Assembly (NCBI RefSeq): GCF_019059575.1
Contig: NW_024882756.1
Location: forward strand, 1 to 64,000
Reading direction: 5' to 3'
Source of the DNA: Amphibalanus amphitrite
Lineage: Eukaryota > Arthropoda > Thecostraca > Balanomorpha > Balanidae
DNA: 64,000 bases
Positions 1 through 12,598 of this stretch are shown here, piece after piece. The notes beneath the pieces are model-generated. The model was given only the letters and a program-made list of their open reading frames with translations, ran no database searches and was not told the DNA's origin. The translations under genes were made by a program, and so were the position numbers. Position 1 is the first letter of the stretch. Each line of letters starts with the position of its first letter.

Positions 1-3000
1 TGGCCAGACTCCGACACTACTCGCCGGCGGCACAGAGGGTCGTAAACGACTCACCTCAGTCGTCTCACACGCGCACATTACCACTCTGAGTCCATTACTG
101 TCCGTCACCGTCGCGCTCGAGACGGCAGAGACCAGAGACCGACCGCCTATTCCGAATTTCCGACCAGTGGCGGTGGCCACTAACACTTTGACCACATGCA
201 CTCGCTGTCGGCGCAGGGAACACGGTCACCACTCGCTCCAATAGCCGTGCCCGCGAGGCAGGTTGTCCTTTGTCACCAGCGCTAATTCGTCGAGCTGCAC
301 GTCTGCCGGGTCTGCGCGTCACTACCCGTGTGGTGAGCGTCCGGAGGTGCGGCCCGGGCCGCTTGCCCACTTGGAAGGCTGTAGGTCACTCGTCGCGGTC
401 GGCGCTGGCTGGGCTGACCGTTTCCGGCACGGCATGCAGGCAGGTGTGTACCGCTCCGCAGCGGCCCTGCCACTGATGACCCAGAATTGGTGCCGCAGGT
501 GAGTCAAAACGTGCTCTGCGCCAGAATGGGAGAGCTTCTTGTGTCGATCGGTGACTATCAGCCGAGTGATGTCTCCGCGTGCAGGTAGAATCACCCGGTG
601 CTTGACCTTGAAGTCTAGCTGAGCGTGGCGCAGCTGGCCCCCGACTCTTAGAAGGCCGCTCGAGTCCAGGAAGGGGTTAAGCCGGTGCAGCTGGCTGTTC
701 GGGGGAAGCCGCCTTCCGTGCTGGAGAGCGGCGATATCATCGCCGAAATGCTCGGCCTGTGTGCTGAGCAGCCAGACGCGCTCAGCTTCTCTCAGCTCTT
801 CAGCAGTCAGCGGTCCCGTCCGCCGATCAGCTGCTGCCCGGCTGCGGCTGTTGTAAGCGAACCTGCGCACCCACGCTGTCACACGCAGCAGCCTGAGCCA
901 CGATGAGAACCGGCTGGGGTTTATGGCCGGCTCAGCTCCCCTGATGACGCAGGCTGGTGCTCTCATTTCGGCCGTTTCCTCGTCTCTCGGGCGCTCTGTC
1001 GGGCGGGGCGGCGCGGCGGGCCGGTCCTGAGGACGGCGCGACAGGACGGCGCGACCTTGGCCCCACTCTTCGCCCGGTGCCACCTCAGCCACCGAGCAGC
1101 CTCGGCTGCCTATGTTCGATGAGTTCAGTGACCCTGGCACGTTTTGCCATCGAGTCACTTCCGAAGCGTCCTGGGTTTCCTCGCTGACACGGATATGGTG
1201 CACGTCCTTGTTGACTGGCAGGTTCTGGTACGGCGCGCGGCCGGTGACCGTCCAGCCGAGCAGTGTTCTCACGGCGCACGGCGCACCCGGTGGTCCGTCG
1301 ATCACCTCACGTGCCACGATCAGTTCTATGACGTCAGCGCCCAGAAGTACTTCTACTGGACCTCGAGTCGCACTCGGCAGATCCAGGTCAGCGAGATGAG
1401 GCCATTTGCCCTTCTCCCGTGACCAGTCCATGGCGTGATTTGACACACTCAGCGTCGGCGTCGTTTGGGCGTTCCGTATTTCGTGACGTGTGCCACCGCT
1501 GCTGACAGGCTCGATCACGAAGGACACACGGCATGATCTGAGTTTCACTTCCGTTTATGGTACTCAGGACCGAACTGTCAATGGGTCCAGAGATGCCGAG
1601 ACGGTCGCTCAGGCCTTCGGTCACCAGCGTTACCTGGCTCCCGAGGTCGAGAAGCGCGTGGGTCGTGCAGCGCCCAGCAGGACCATGCACCGTTATCGGC
1701 AGTGTCTGCAGCAGCACCTTACAGGGTGGCTCGACCACCGCAGTGCCGACATGTTTCACTGGTGACGGCGCGCTGCCGGCAGCACTGCGCCGTGGAAACA
1801 CACGGCCTCCGTTGTGCAGAAGCGTGTGGTGACGTTTTCCACAGTTCTCGTGTCCACAGTTTGTACCGGACGGGCACGCGGCGCTGATGTGACCTCGCGC
1901 GAGACAATTGAAGCAGAGTCCGTTACAACCGGCAACCTCTGCTCTCTCGCTCGCTGTCAGCTGTAGGAACCTGTCACAGCGCTCTACGACGTGTGTCCCC
2001 TGACAGAATACACATGCGTCCTCACTCGCGACCGGCGCTGCCTTTATTGCACTAATTTTCTGTTTTACGACCTCTCGGGGCGCGGCCGGCGCTAGCGCAG
2101 TCGCGTAAACACGCCGCTGCCGGCTCTCCCCACTGTTGACCTCGGCCTTGGATTGCTGGTGGCCCGTCAGGGTCAGGGACGCACGCCCAGCAGCCACGTA
2201 GCCGCGCAGCCAGCTGTCCAGGTCGGGGAGCGTGGGGCGGACGAGTCCGTTGTGCACAGAGTGCTCGCCCCATTTCAAAGCCAGCGCAGCAGGAAGCTTG
2301 GAGATCACGGCTGTTACATTGGTGGCAGCCGAGATGTCCGCGTCGTAGTGAAGGCACTGTAGCACACGAACCGCGGTGCGAAGGTCACGTGACAGCTCTG
2401 TCACAGCCGACATATCACCATCTTTCACCGGCCGCGAATCGAGCAGTTTTTTCATCGTCGCGTGAATGACCCGTGCAGGGTCACCGAACTCCTCCTCTAG
2501 CTCACGCATAGCCTCACCGTACAGAGAAGAGTCGCACAACATACCGCGCACTGATTCCTTGGCCGGCCCGGTGAGATGAGCCTGGAGATAGGTCAGGCGC
2601 TCGACGTCAGTCAGGTCGTCTCGATCGTGCACTAGAGCCCTGAACAGCGCGATCCATCTCGGCCATTCCAGAGCGGAGCCGCTGAACTTATCCAGGGTCA
2701 CTCGAGGCAGCTGTGGAGTCGTTTGCTGTCTCACGGGCTGTAGCGGACGTCGTGCTTCCTGCTGGTGACGGTCGTCGTATGGCTGCGCGCTCACCAGTTG
2801 TCCGTACTGGGAGGACTGCTCCACCCAGTCCCGGGTGCGTGAGGACCTGTCACCCGGCTGCAGCGGCTCACGCAGCTGGGCGGCTGGCTCACTTGGAGCT
2901 GCGGCAGCAGGCCGAGCTAGAGCCTGACGGTCGACGGCAGATGGCTGGTGATCATACTCCTCCTCCTCGAGCAGCTCCAGCTCCAGCTGACGGCGTTCCG

Positions 3001-3960
3001 CTTCGTCGGCGAGCTGTTGAGCTTCGAGAGCTGCCCGCTGTCGTGCCAGTTCCGCCTCTTACCGCGCCCGCTCCGCCTGCGTCTCCGCCTCCTGCCGTGC
3101 CCGCTCCGCCTGCGTCTCCGCCTCGCGACGCGCCCGCTCCGCCTGCGTCTCCGCCTCTTGCCGTGCCAGCTCCACCTTTGCTGCGGCCGCTCGCTGGCCC
3201 TGCTCCGCTGCGAGTTTGCTCAGCGCGGCTCGGCGGCGGGCTGCGCTGATGGTGGACGACGCTGCGCTGCCGAAGGTCTCGCTGCGGGTATGGCATGTCC
3301 GCGAGCTGCGCGTAGATTTCGCGTCACACTGTGCGACCGCCCTTGCGTCCGACCTGGCGTTCGATTTCGCGTCGGATTTTGCGTCTGACATCACTCCTTC
3401 ACTGCACTCGCGTCCGGACTGTACGTCCATTCACTCACTAGTTCACATACATCCGGCCCGGAGGACCAAAATGTTCGTGTGAATCGTGATCGTTCACTCT
3501 GATCCAGCACGGCAGACCAAAGTGTTCGTGTAATCGTCGAGTTCACTAATAATTGCGTATCTGATCGAATCGTTTCATTAACTGGAGGACCAAAAGAGTT
3601 CTTTGGTGAATGTCTATTTCTTGAATATTCACCACACAATGCACGTTAATCGTATCGTACGACGCCGTCGCCGTTGCGCCGGCGGAGCCGCGTCGCCGTC
3701 GTCGTCGCGTCGCGAACTGCCGAGCCGGCCGGCGGCGGCCGGCCCGGCGCGTCGGGCCGGTCATCGCACACATGTGCCCCAGATGACCACGCGGGCCCCA
3801 GTACACCACGTGGGCGGCGAGGCTCGGCTGAGCCCGCCGATCGCTGCCGTCTCCTCCACGGCACAGTACGTTTTCTCTCGAACATTTACCAAAAATACAG
3901 TCAAAGAACTTCACGAAAAGTAAATTCAGCTTGCCTAAAACGCAATGTTTTTAGATGACC
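1..3960 (-). mobile_element. BEL/Pao-type LTR retroelement fossil
   Basis: Virus-like LTR-kin element read on the minus strand, treated as a fossil. Seen in order from its 5' side: a leader at about 3440-3610 in which a TTTGGTCC-type motif occurs three times; a gag start near 3430 with an Arg/Glu/Ala coiled coil (about 2950-3250) built on an 11-residue repeat; a Pao-type gag domain (about 2200-2700); Cys/His zinc knuckles (about 1800-1985); a retropepsin-like motif LLDLGSQVTLV (about 1650); and an integrase N-terminal His/Cys zinc region (about 430-560). The family assignment rests on the Pao-type gag, the knuckles and the protease. The element is broken, with roughly three or more breaks, and not all expected domains are visible. 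Long open stretches remain, so its age looks intermediate rather than ancient. The right edge (LTR) is approximate and the left end runs off the window. Confidence 0.85.
3056..3175. repeat. 33-bp coding minisatellite in the gag coil
   Basis: About three near-identical 33-bp units rich in CTCCGCCTGCGTC lie inside the gag-like frame of the fossil retroelement. Each gives an 11-residue hendecad of the type REAETQAERAR, which suits a parallel coiled coil. The repeat is seen directly; the structural role is inferred. Confidence 0.7.
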
Positions 3961-4380
3961 TAGGTTGTACAGACACACAAACCCACAGACATACAAACAC
4001 ATATCAGTGACCTTGACCTAACTTGACCTGAAATGGCCTCAGCCAGCCAAAACCTAGTCGGATAGTGTAACAAAGAGGTTCTTGCTGGCTTGGCACCACA
4101 ATACGTCAGCGTCATCGGTATATGATAAGCAGCGCACTTGATATCCAACGGTGACCCCAAACAGCAACATTTTTTGTTTGACCTGACCTGGAAGGTCACT
4201 GACTGACCTGAGAAGGTAAAACTGTGTATCATTGGATTCGTCTCTTCCCAAAAAAATCTTTTTAGTCTTTACCGCGAAGCTCTATCTCCAGCAGGAACGA
4301 AATGGCGCGGGGGTGGCAACCCCCCCCCCCCCCCATGTGCGTTCTAGGATGGGAAAGTGGCATGTGCGGGCGAGGGTTAA
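3960..4380. mobile_element. TTAA-type element, right-end fragment
   Basis: The right end is clear. A G-run, GGCAA and a C14 run are followed by the tag CGCACATG in two copies (seen in reverse complement), then GGGCGAGGG and a terminal TTAA (4377-4380). The body has AGGTCA-type words typical of the complete copies elsewhere in the window. No matching left end was found, so the copy is truncated, with the left limit set approximately at the retroelement border. Confidence 0.6.
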
Positions 4381-5992
4381 ATTGCGTAGTTGAATTCACA
4401 TGCTGAACGAACTTCATCATCGGAACTTGTAGATCGTATAACAAAATGTGACCCGGGTTGCAATGTACAGTACATTCTAGGTATGTCAAGGCGTTAGTGT
4501 GACTGGTTAGTCAATCTGGTTGTGAATTTATCGTTGGTGGGTCCAGTGAATAATTATCAGCTTGTTTACTTTGTGTCTCTTGTTCTGGTGTAATTGCCTG
4601 CATTATCTCTAAGTCATTCGTTCCATAGATATTTTATCTACATGAAGATGCCCATCCAATGTCGAAACACTTTATTTTCTGCCGTCTGACTGCTTTACAC
4701 TCGTGATCGATGGTATCAGCATTCTCCTTGGTAGAAAACGAGTAAAATGAGATGTTCAAAGGTCATCGACCATCACTGTCGTCAAAATATTTCAGTAAAG
4801 TCGTACCCTATTTCGTTTTCGGAAACCTCCTTCGGGGAAATAAATCCAAAGTAAAGCTAAATTTGTCAGTTAAAAGTCGTGAAATCAAGCTCGCACGATG
4901 TTTCAGCTCACATTCCCTAACTTGAATTCCTCCAATGAAACGGCAGGATAATAAGCGTCAGGGCATCTCTATGTATATAAGACCTCTATGATCCGTTCTA
5001 CATGAATGGAAAGATGTGTTCTGGAACAAACGTTGATATTATATCTCTTGATTCACAGGCATGCACATTGACCCAGCAGTGGTGCAAGAATGCGAATGGC
5101 AAGCTCTGCACTGATTCCTCCGTTTTTAGCATTAGTGTTTCGCGTAACTTTCCGTTAAACGGACGGGGCCGCCGCCGGCCCCGGCCGCCGCCGTGCGAGT
5201 CGGCCGCCGCGCCGCTACGGACGACTGGCACACGCCACAAGTGTGATGGATTTTCGGCCAACGCGGCGACACCGGCGTAGCGTTCAATTGGCCGCGCTGC
5301 CCTGACGCTCCGGTGACGGACAGGTGGACCGAGGGCGCCGCCCGCCCATCCCTCCGGACCAGGCCAGGCCGGCCGATCTGAGGGAGGTAGGGAGGAGCCG
5401 CGTGGCTGGCCGAATGGACGGCCGCGCCGGGCCATTGTCACTGATTGTTGGCCATTGTCACTGATTGTTCATTGCCGCACCGAGGTCCGGCGATGTCACC
5501 GGAATGCCGCCACTGGTTTGAGTTTCCGCGAAACCGGCTTGCCCAGAGATGTTTGTCACTGGCATTGCTATGTGCTATTTGTGATGTTCATATATACCAT
5601 TCCCGTTACGGAGTACATATCTTGTTTTGAACGTTAAGTTCCGATATACGAACTGGCCGTCTGAAAAAGAGCCGCACGTGCACGATGCTTGTAGATATTC
5701 CTGACGACCACGAACCGACCACGAATCAGAACTGCGCCTCTCGTAATGGGAGTGCGAGTAGTTGTTGCGAGTTAGAGCTCCTTGGCGAGTGGCTGACTCT
5801 GAACTGACTGACTAAACACCGGTTAGCTGTTTCACCAGCAGTCCCAGTGGAGGGAAGTAGGCCCAGGCGAGCAGGGTGTCGCAGCGTAAGTCCGACGATG
5901 GCGGCGCAGTAGTCGAATGGCGTCCACATTTAGCCGACGAAGGCTGCGCTGAGCGCCATACCCGCCTCACCTTATCTCCGAGTCACGTGTTC
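4381..5992. other. intergenic, no recognised gene
   Basis: Mostly AT-rich unique DNA to about 5140, then a CpG- and GC-rich block (5150-5430). No reading frame here shows a recognisable domain or credible splice borders. GC-rich frames such as the minus-strand one at 4998-5441 are explained by composition. A promoter role for the GC block is possible but unsupported. Confidence 0.4.
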
Positions 5993-6344
5993 ATGACTGA
6001 CACGGGCAACCATACGGCCCGTCGTTGCCCACGCGCACCCCAGACGGGGCCGCCAGTCGCGGCCCCGGACACGTCAGTCCCCAGATCTGCAGTGATGTCG
6101 CCCGGCTCTGACGATGGCGCACAGCCGCCGTGTCCGCGGTCTCCGTCGCCGCCGCGGTATGCGGCGCTGGGCGGCGACTCGTACATGTCGCGGTCTCGCC
6201 ATTGGGGGCCGAACGATTCGCGGCTCCCGCCGACCCCGCCGGCGACGAGTTTCCTCCGGCGAGTCCTGCGCCGTCTGGCGTGGTCGACGCTGCCCGGGAG
6301 GTTCCTGGCTGGCAAGCTGCTGCTGTGTCTACCGACGCACAGAG
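5993..6344 (+). CDS. possible first coding exon, unknown protein
   Basis: An ATG at 5993 opens a frame of about 117 codons that stops just beyond a candidate splice donor (AGAG followed by GTCAGT at 6345), as expected for an exon end. The peptide is Pro/Ser/Arg-rich. Its second half (RYAALGGDSYMSRSRHWGP, then PPTPPATSFLRRVLRRLAW) looks more protein-like than the surrounding GC-rich frames, with a basic amphipathic stretch near the end. I do not recognise a family. No following exon was located, and insertions crowd the DNA to the right. It could equally be a chance frame in CpG-rich DNA. Confidence 0.3.
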
Positions 6345-7620
6345 GTCAGTAGCTCCGGTGCCGGCCCTGCAGTGCTCTGAGAGAGCGTCGAGACCGCCTA
6401 ACCGATTCTGTCCCTAATTAAGGTCTTTGTAAATATGTGTTCATCGTGCATCGTTTGTGATGTGAGCCGCGTGATCAGCTGCTAACTGATAATTTTTACT
6501 GCGATTTTGCTGTGGTCGTTGCTGGCGAATTGTTTAGTAATGTCGTGGCAAGCTGGTTGGGGACGCCCGTCTGGCTGTTCTGTTGACGGAACGCGCCGAT
6601 CGACATGGCATGCAGCCATCCAGCGCCTCAAATCGGCGAATCTGTCCAGCGTGGTCTCAATGGAGTGCTGAGCGGTGCTAAAGGACATGGTTATTTTCAT
6701 GCGTTCTGTTCACAGTTTTGTCGTGGCTGTGCTGTCCGCGGCCGTGCTCCACGGTTGCGACGTCTGCGGCCAAGCTGCCCGCTGCTGAGCTCCGCGGCCG
6801 AGCTGCCAGCGGCCGTGCTCTGCGGCCGTGCTCTGCGGTCGTGCTCTGCGGCCGTGCTTCCCGTGGCTGGGCCCTCCGTGGTCCCGTGATCGTGGCCGCG
6901 GCGAGGGTGCCGCGACCTGCGCGATGCCGTGCGCTGCAGTGATGGCGCCGCGCACTGTGCAGTGATTTTGCCGAGCGCTGCGTACGCGGTGGGTGCCGCG
7001 CGCCGCGCTGTTGAGCGTGCCGTATTCGGACGGTGGCTGCCGCGCGCAGCGTGGTGATTGCTGCGCTCTGCCATGAGTGCCGCTCACTGCCGTGGCCTGA
7101 GTGCCGCGCTCGGACGGAGTGCCACGCGCCGTTGTGTTGCGTCGCCTTCTGCCTTTTGATATGTGCTATCTCCGAATTTAATGTTGCTTGTTGCCGATGT
7201 TCGCTTCTTTTCGTTAAGAGGGTCGGGTATAGTCGGTCGATTTATTCGCACCGTTTGATTTCGTACCGGCTTCTCTTCTGTTTCTTATTGTTTTCTGCGA
7301 TGTCACTTGTCCGATTTTATATCTGATTAATTCACGTCACTTAAGTATTTATTTTATATTGTCATAATAACTTACGGCGCTGTTCCTTTATTTTCTGTTT
7401 AGTTGCAGCCCTAGTACCTTAATTTCCGATGTCTCTTCGGTTTGTTGTCGCTCGCATGTTCAGAGAGTCCTGGTTGGCCGGCGCGAGCGGCGGTTGTGGA
7501 ATACAAGCTCGTCTGTGAAGGTTGTGTGTCGGAGCCGGGTTGGCGAGGCGGGACCCGTCTACATTTCAAACACCATTGCATTTCTCTCATCAAGACGCGT
7601 CGAATGATGAATAATGTGAC
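6345..7620. other. GC-rich to AT-rich intergenic DNA with short minisatellite
   Basis: Overlapping frames on both strands at 6600-7090 come from GCGGCCGTGCTCT-like repetition and are not credible genes. From 7140 the DNA turns AT-rich with no recognisable feature. Confidence 0.4.
6806..6862. repeat. 13-bp minisatellite (GCGGCCGTGCTCT)
   Basis: About four tandem units of GCGGCCGTGCTCT, one with a T change, inside a wider degenerate GC-rich tract (6720-6960). The tandem structure is direct; no function is suggested. Confidence 0.6.
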
Positions 7621-7735
7621 CTCAAACATAGGCGCGGGAACCGGGGAGGGGGCAGTAGGGGCAGCTTGCCCCCCCCCCAACTCTGGGGCCGTGGGGCCGT
7701 GTATCTTATGGTCAGGGCGCGTGTTTGAATTTATT
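7621..7735. mobile_element. degraded end of a TTAA-type element
   Basis: A GGGGCA/TGCCCC hairpin runs into C10 and then AACTCTGGGG, and ends in GGGCGCGTGTTTGAA. In reverse complement this resembles the TTAACACGCGC start of the copy at 21355. The terminal TTAA is degenerate and no partner end was found, so the call is tentative. Confidence 0.35.
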
Positions 7736-7744
7736 TTCGGGGGT

Positions 7745-7904
7745 TGGGTCACTTAACTTGACCTGGTGACCTGACCTTTGATGACCTGGAGCTAAAATTT
7801 TCAAAGCCTGTACGGAAAAGACGTATAATAAGCTGTACCAAACCGTTTTTGAGATGTCAGCGAAAACCTGGGGGGGGGGGGCGTGAAAACGCCGAGCGGG
7901 TTAA
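7745..7904. mobile_element. TTAA-type element, right-end fragment
   Basis: The stretch begins with AGGTCA/TGACCT words homologous to the end of the copy at 58737-59921. It finishes with a G-run, a GCGT/ACGC hairpin and CGGGTTAA (TTAA at 7901-7904). Only this end is present. Confidence 0.55.
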
Positions 7905-7910
7905 TGAACC

Positions 7911-8220
7911 AGTAAGACGCCTTTCGGGGCGATACGCGAGCGAGCAAAAGGATGAGCCCTGCAAGTGCGAAACTGAGTGGGGGTATTTCCAACTGACTTT
8001 TGCACGGCACCCTGCCAACCGGTCGCTATCGGTGTATCAAATCTGAGCACAATCGGTCCAGCCGTTCCTGAGATCTGGAAGCGGCACCCTCCACGTGCGC
8101 ACGTGTAGTACACTTCAACGTTGGTCGTTGACGCATTGAAATACATTGCCAAGTTGCTCATAGGTACTCAGAATTTTCCGCCATTCTACGAAAGCTTGCT
8201 TCGCTCGCTCCGCTGGCTCG
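7911..8220 (-). mobile_element. short copy of the GGAGCGAGCGA repeat family
   Basis: Starts with AGTAAGACGCCTTTCGGGGC and ends with CTTCGCTCGCTCCGCTGGC, matching the two ends of the 0.68-kb family seen at 17876-20044 and 37452-38129. It contains one palindromic CACGTGCGCACGTG box. Its internal modules are reduced to about one, so it looks like a deletion derivative. It sits directly against the preceding TTAA fragment. Confidence 0.55.
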
Positions 8221-10305
8221 CTTGTAATAAAGCACGTAAAAAATATGTCAACTTAAAGTGCAATTTAAAAACAAAAATGTACGTCCACCTATGCACTACA
8301 TTTCAAAGCAAAAAAAAAATGTCCACTTATACCGTTATCTCAAGACAAAAAAAAATATGTCCACCTAAAAGTACAGTCCACCGAAACGCTTTTTTGCACC
8401 CAAATTCGACCGGCTACCACATCAAAACTAACCGGCATAGGACAGCGGCCAGTTGATATTTTCTTGCTACCTACCTGACGTGTGCTGCCATCTAAAAGTC
8501 ATCCTCCCAGCATGCGTAGTTTTCAAGTCCACCGAAAGACGAAATACGCTAAAGTCCACCCATCCCGGAATTTGGAATATGTGTGAGTGACTTGTTTTTT
8601 AACATTTTTATTAGCAGCTCAGAACCGCCATGATGAGGGTTCCCGCTATTTACGTATGCACCCGTTGGCTCTGCAGTGTGTGACAGCATGAACAAAAACA
8701 CAAATAAACAACCCAAAAGGTAGCACCATGGTCAAAGCGTAGTCATCCCCAGGCCTTTCAACATATGAACTGATGTAAGTAAAACATGTGACTTGTGACC
8801 TAATCACATGTCACCAGTCCTTGGTCCAGTCTCAATAGCGACTACCGTAGCTGGATCCCAGTGTGCTGCAAAGAATAAAGCCATGCTCCCGAATCCCATT
8901 CGACCCAGTCCCGCGCCACCCGGCCTGATCGGTCCACCACCACCTGCTCCCCCTCCCCACCCCTCCCCCTCCCCAGACACCGCCGACCAATCAGGCTCGT
9001 CCGGGTGCCGGAGGCGCCGCCCCATTTCAAAGGCGAGGCGGCTGTGGGGTGGTCCGCCGGCCGCCGGCCGTCACCGCCGGGACCGTTTACAGTCCAGTGG
9101 GCCAGCACAGAGACCAGCCCGGTCCGCTGATCGGACCGCGCGCCGCCCTAAACGGCTTACCGGCCGGATTAGCGGCACGATTAGGGGCCACCGGGTGGGC
9201 CGATTGGAGGATCAGCTCGGCGCTACACCGACGCCGTGTACCCCGCGCCGATACGGGGCCGGTGGCCACCCCGGTTCGGAGGAGGGAGGGGGGGAAGGGG
9301 GATTCCTAGTCGGTCCAAAGCCGTCTCAGAGTGCAGACTGCAGAGTATATATAGACACGATGACCTCAGAGAATGTTCAGGGGAGAGTGGAGCTATCGGA
9401 GAGAAAAAAAAAAACGCCTTCAGCGTTGTTCAACGGACCACTGCGCAGTTGTTGAGTCAGAAGCCCTTGTCGAACGTTAGCGTCTCTATGGCACCAAGGC
9501 ACACTTTGTTTGATATCGCAGGACCGAAAGTTGATGCTTGCCTACCTTTAGTTAGTTAATTGTTTAGTTCTTCTCTTAGGTAGTTGAATTGCCTAGAAAA
9601 TGAAGGAAAATTTCGAGGATGTGTTAAAATAACAGCAATAATAAGAAATATTCCTAGTAATTTCGAAGAGCTGCCTCACCTGTTTGAATGCACAAAGCGC
9701 ACCTACACAATGCATTTATGATTTTATGCACACTGCCTACTAAAAAGGTAGGTACTTACTCAGCACTTCCTCAATTTTTTTTTTGTAATTACGTTTTGCC
9801 GCCCGAGGGCAGATGAAGCGAAATGCGAATATCCGACCCTTGCTGATTTCTTTTGATAACGTAGGCATAGGACTTAAATGGCGCCGCACTCCCAGACCCA
9901 TCTAACTGAGAGGAATGCGACGGTGGCAATTTTGCTTCTCTCAGATAAAAACAAACGTTCTCAATAGCATTGTTCTCAATCGATTGAACGCTCGTTCTCA
10001 ATCTTTCTCTGAAAGGTTCTCGATCTATTGAACAAATAAGAGTATGGACTATATGGGTAATCAGGTATTTAGAACCTTTGCATGGTGGGTTACCTGAATT
10101 GATAAAATCTCTTGGCAGCATGCAATTGCAGGCTCTTTGCAGGCTATCACGATTGCTTTTTTACCTCCTACTGGCTACTATACCTACCTAAATTGCAACC
10201 TAAATTGTACCTATTTTATTTTATCATCAACTGCGACGTATCTCGAATATTGTCGGTCACAGTCAGATGAGGAAACGTACAATTTACCTTTCAGTGGTGA
10301 CATTT
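8221..10305. other. intergenic: AT-rich, a GC island, AT-rich
   Basis: The stretch 8250-8580 repeats the word GTCCACC several times. The stretch 8880-9300 is CpG-rich. The long plus-strand frame at 8808-9455 is compositionally biased (Pro/Arg/Gly) with no domain. No gene could be supported. Confidence 0.4.
9344..9400 (+). promoter_or_regulatory. possible TATA promoter at edge of a GC island
   Basis: TATATATAG at 9346 lies just downstream of the CpG-rich block, with TTCAGGGG about 30 bp further on as a possible initiator. The arrangement fits a core promoter, but no transcript or exon is visible downstream, so it may be chance. Confidence 0.2.
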
Positions 10306-10904
10306 TTATTCAACCCGCGCCCCATTGGGGGGAGGCGAAACGACCCCCTCTTCTTATCAGTCGATTTCTCCTGAAGTTGGTATTGCACATATCGTCACCA
10401 AACTTTCCGGATAGCTTCGGGTATCAAGTTTGCACATCGTGGCCATTTTTCCTAGAGCCTTTGATAGTTTGGCCAAAAATGACGTCAGAGTAAAGTCATG
10501 TTCTGCGATTTTCGACAAAATAAAGTTTTGCCGAAAGAGTTTACATGCCTATAGAACGGAATGTGGACTATATATTCCGTGCCTATAGTTTTGAAGATAG
10601 AGTACAATGTTAAACACCAAAGGATGTAAAATGAACATTGAACAGGTCACAAAACTGCTATCCAGGATTTTTAAAAATTTGAGATTGAACATTTTTGACC
10701 TCGAAAATGCGGTAAAGTGATTTCTGGGTTATAAAAGGTACCGTAAAAATAAATAATTTTCAAATGTAGATAAACCGAAATGCATGTTAGAACTAACGAC
10801 AACCATCGGCATGCAAAAGTTAAGCCTGATATAGTTCGTTTTTTTTCCTAAGTTCGACCCTCACTGTAAACGTCTCTGTGGACACAGCACGAAAGTTGCT
10901 ATAA
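10306..10904. mobile_element. TTAA-type element, left-end fragment
   Basis: Starts TCAACCCGCGCCCCATTGGG with a G-run/C-run pair, as in complete copies, except that the terminal TTAA reads TCAA. AT-rich body sequence follows. No right end was identified before the 6.9-kb palindromic element begins at 10912, so it is either truncated or interrupted. Confidence 0.4.
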
Positions 10905-12598
10905 GTTGTTACATAGATAACATGAACTACCTGGATTGGACACTCGTTTTTGGCGCGAAAAATAAGAGGCCACTTTGGCCTCTTATTTCTAATGACTGAT
11001 TTTCAATCAGCATTTTGAGAGGCCGATATCTCAGCAACCGCTGGGCCGATTGGCCTGCGGTCTTCTTTGTTGGGTAGCCCCATCCTTTCTGCCCCGTAAT
11101 TCACTACTCATGATGCATTCAGGTGACCGTCGTGGCACGTGGCACGTGAAGAGTCGTGGTGTTCAAGTCGTTCTGCTGAAGTAACAATTTTGAGATGCCT
11201 ATATCTCAGCAACCACTGGGGCGATTGACTTGCGGTAACTTTTGTAGAGTAGCTGTATCCCGTCTAACAAACATCATGGATACTCTTGGTGCACGTGAGT
11301 GACCCCCGCTGCACGTGCAAAGTGCAAAAATCAGAAGAGGTGTTAAATCTGTTCCCCTTACAGTAACTCAGCAACTAATGGGGCGAATTCGCTGAAACTT
11401 GGCGTGCATGTAGGCACCCACCGGTCAGTGCATATCCATATGCCATGGTTGGGGTGTTATTGCGCGTGCGCACGTGCAGGGGGTCGCTTCCAGATCTCGA
11501 GAATGGCTGGACCGATTGCGCTCAGATTTGTTACACGATTAGAGATCGGTGAGTAGGGTGCCGTGCGAAAGTAAGTTGGGACCCACATTGCACGTCCGCA
11601 CGTGCAAGGTGCCGCTTCCAGATCTCGAGAACGGCAGGGCCGATTGCGCTCAAATTTGGCACCTTGCAAGAGACCAGTAAGTAGAGTGCCGTGCACCGAG
11701 GAGTTTGTAGCTCTGCGCGTGCTCACGTGCGCACGTGCACACCCCTGTCATATCTCAGGAACGGATCACTGACCGATTGCAATGAAATGTGGTGTGTGAT
11801 TGGATGCTGAATGTGTATGAGCTTTTCTAAGTCGATGAAGGTGAGGTAATGCACGTGCGCACGTGCAGGAGTCACTTCCAGATGTCCAGAACGGCTGGAC
11901 CGATTGCGCTCAAATTTGTTACACGAATAGAGACCGGCGAGTAGGGTGCCGTGCGAAAGTAAGTTGAGACCAACATTGCACGTGCGCACGTGCAAGGTGC
12001 CGCTCTCACATCTGAAGAACGGCTGTGTCGATTGCGCTCATATTTGGCACATCACAAGAGACCAGTAGGTAGGGTGCCGTGCATCAAGGAGCCTGAAGCT
12101 CTACGCGTGCTCACGTGCGCACGTGCACACCCATCCTTCATATCTCAGGAATGGACTGGCCGATTACAATGAAATTTGGTGTGTGATTGGTTGCTGACCG
12201 TGTATGAGTTTTTCCAAGTCGACGAAGTGTGGTAATACACGTGCCGCACGTACATACTGCACACCCCATATTTACAGCTAAAAACGGACAGGCCGATCTC
12301 AGTAAAAGCTGGTGTGCGATTGGGAAATAACAAAGTGCATTTATTGTGTGCTTCAGAATGGGTGTGAATATGGACGAGCGCATGTGCACGTGCCCAACAT
12401 TAACAGCTTAAAAACACTGGAAGGTCGATTGCGATCAAATTTGTCGTGCGATTAGGAGATAAGATAACAAAGTGCATTGACTGTGTGCATCAAAATGGCT
12501 GTGAGTATGCTTGCACATATGAAGGTGCACAACCCATTTTTAGAGCTGAAAAACGGGCAGAGGCTAGTGGTGATCAAATTCGGGTCATAATCGATAAC

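Noticed and set aside
8808-9455. 215-codon plus-strand frame
   Set aside because: Pro/Arg/Gly bias from a CpG-rich block, overlapping open frames on the other strand, and no recognisable domain.
11460-12400. Possible CRISPR-like array (regular palindromic repeats)
   Set aside because: Spacing of ~125 bp, spacers that are variants of one another, inverted second arm and animal context all point to a transposon.
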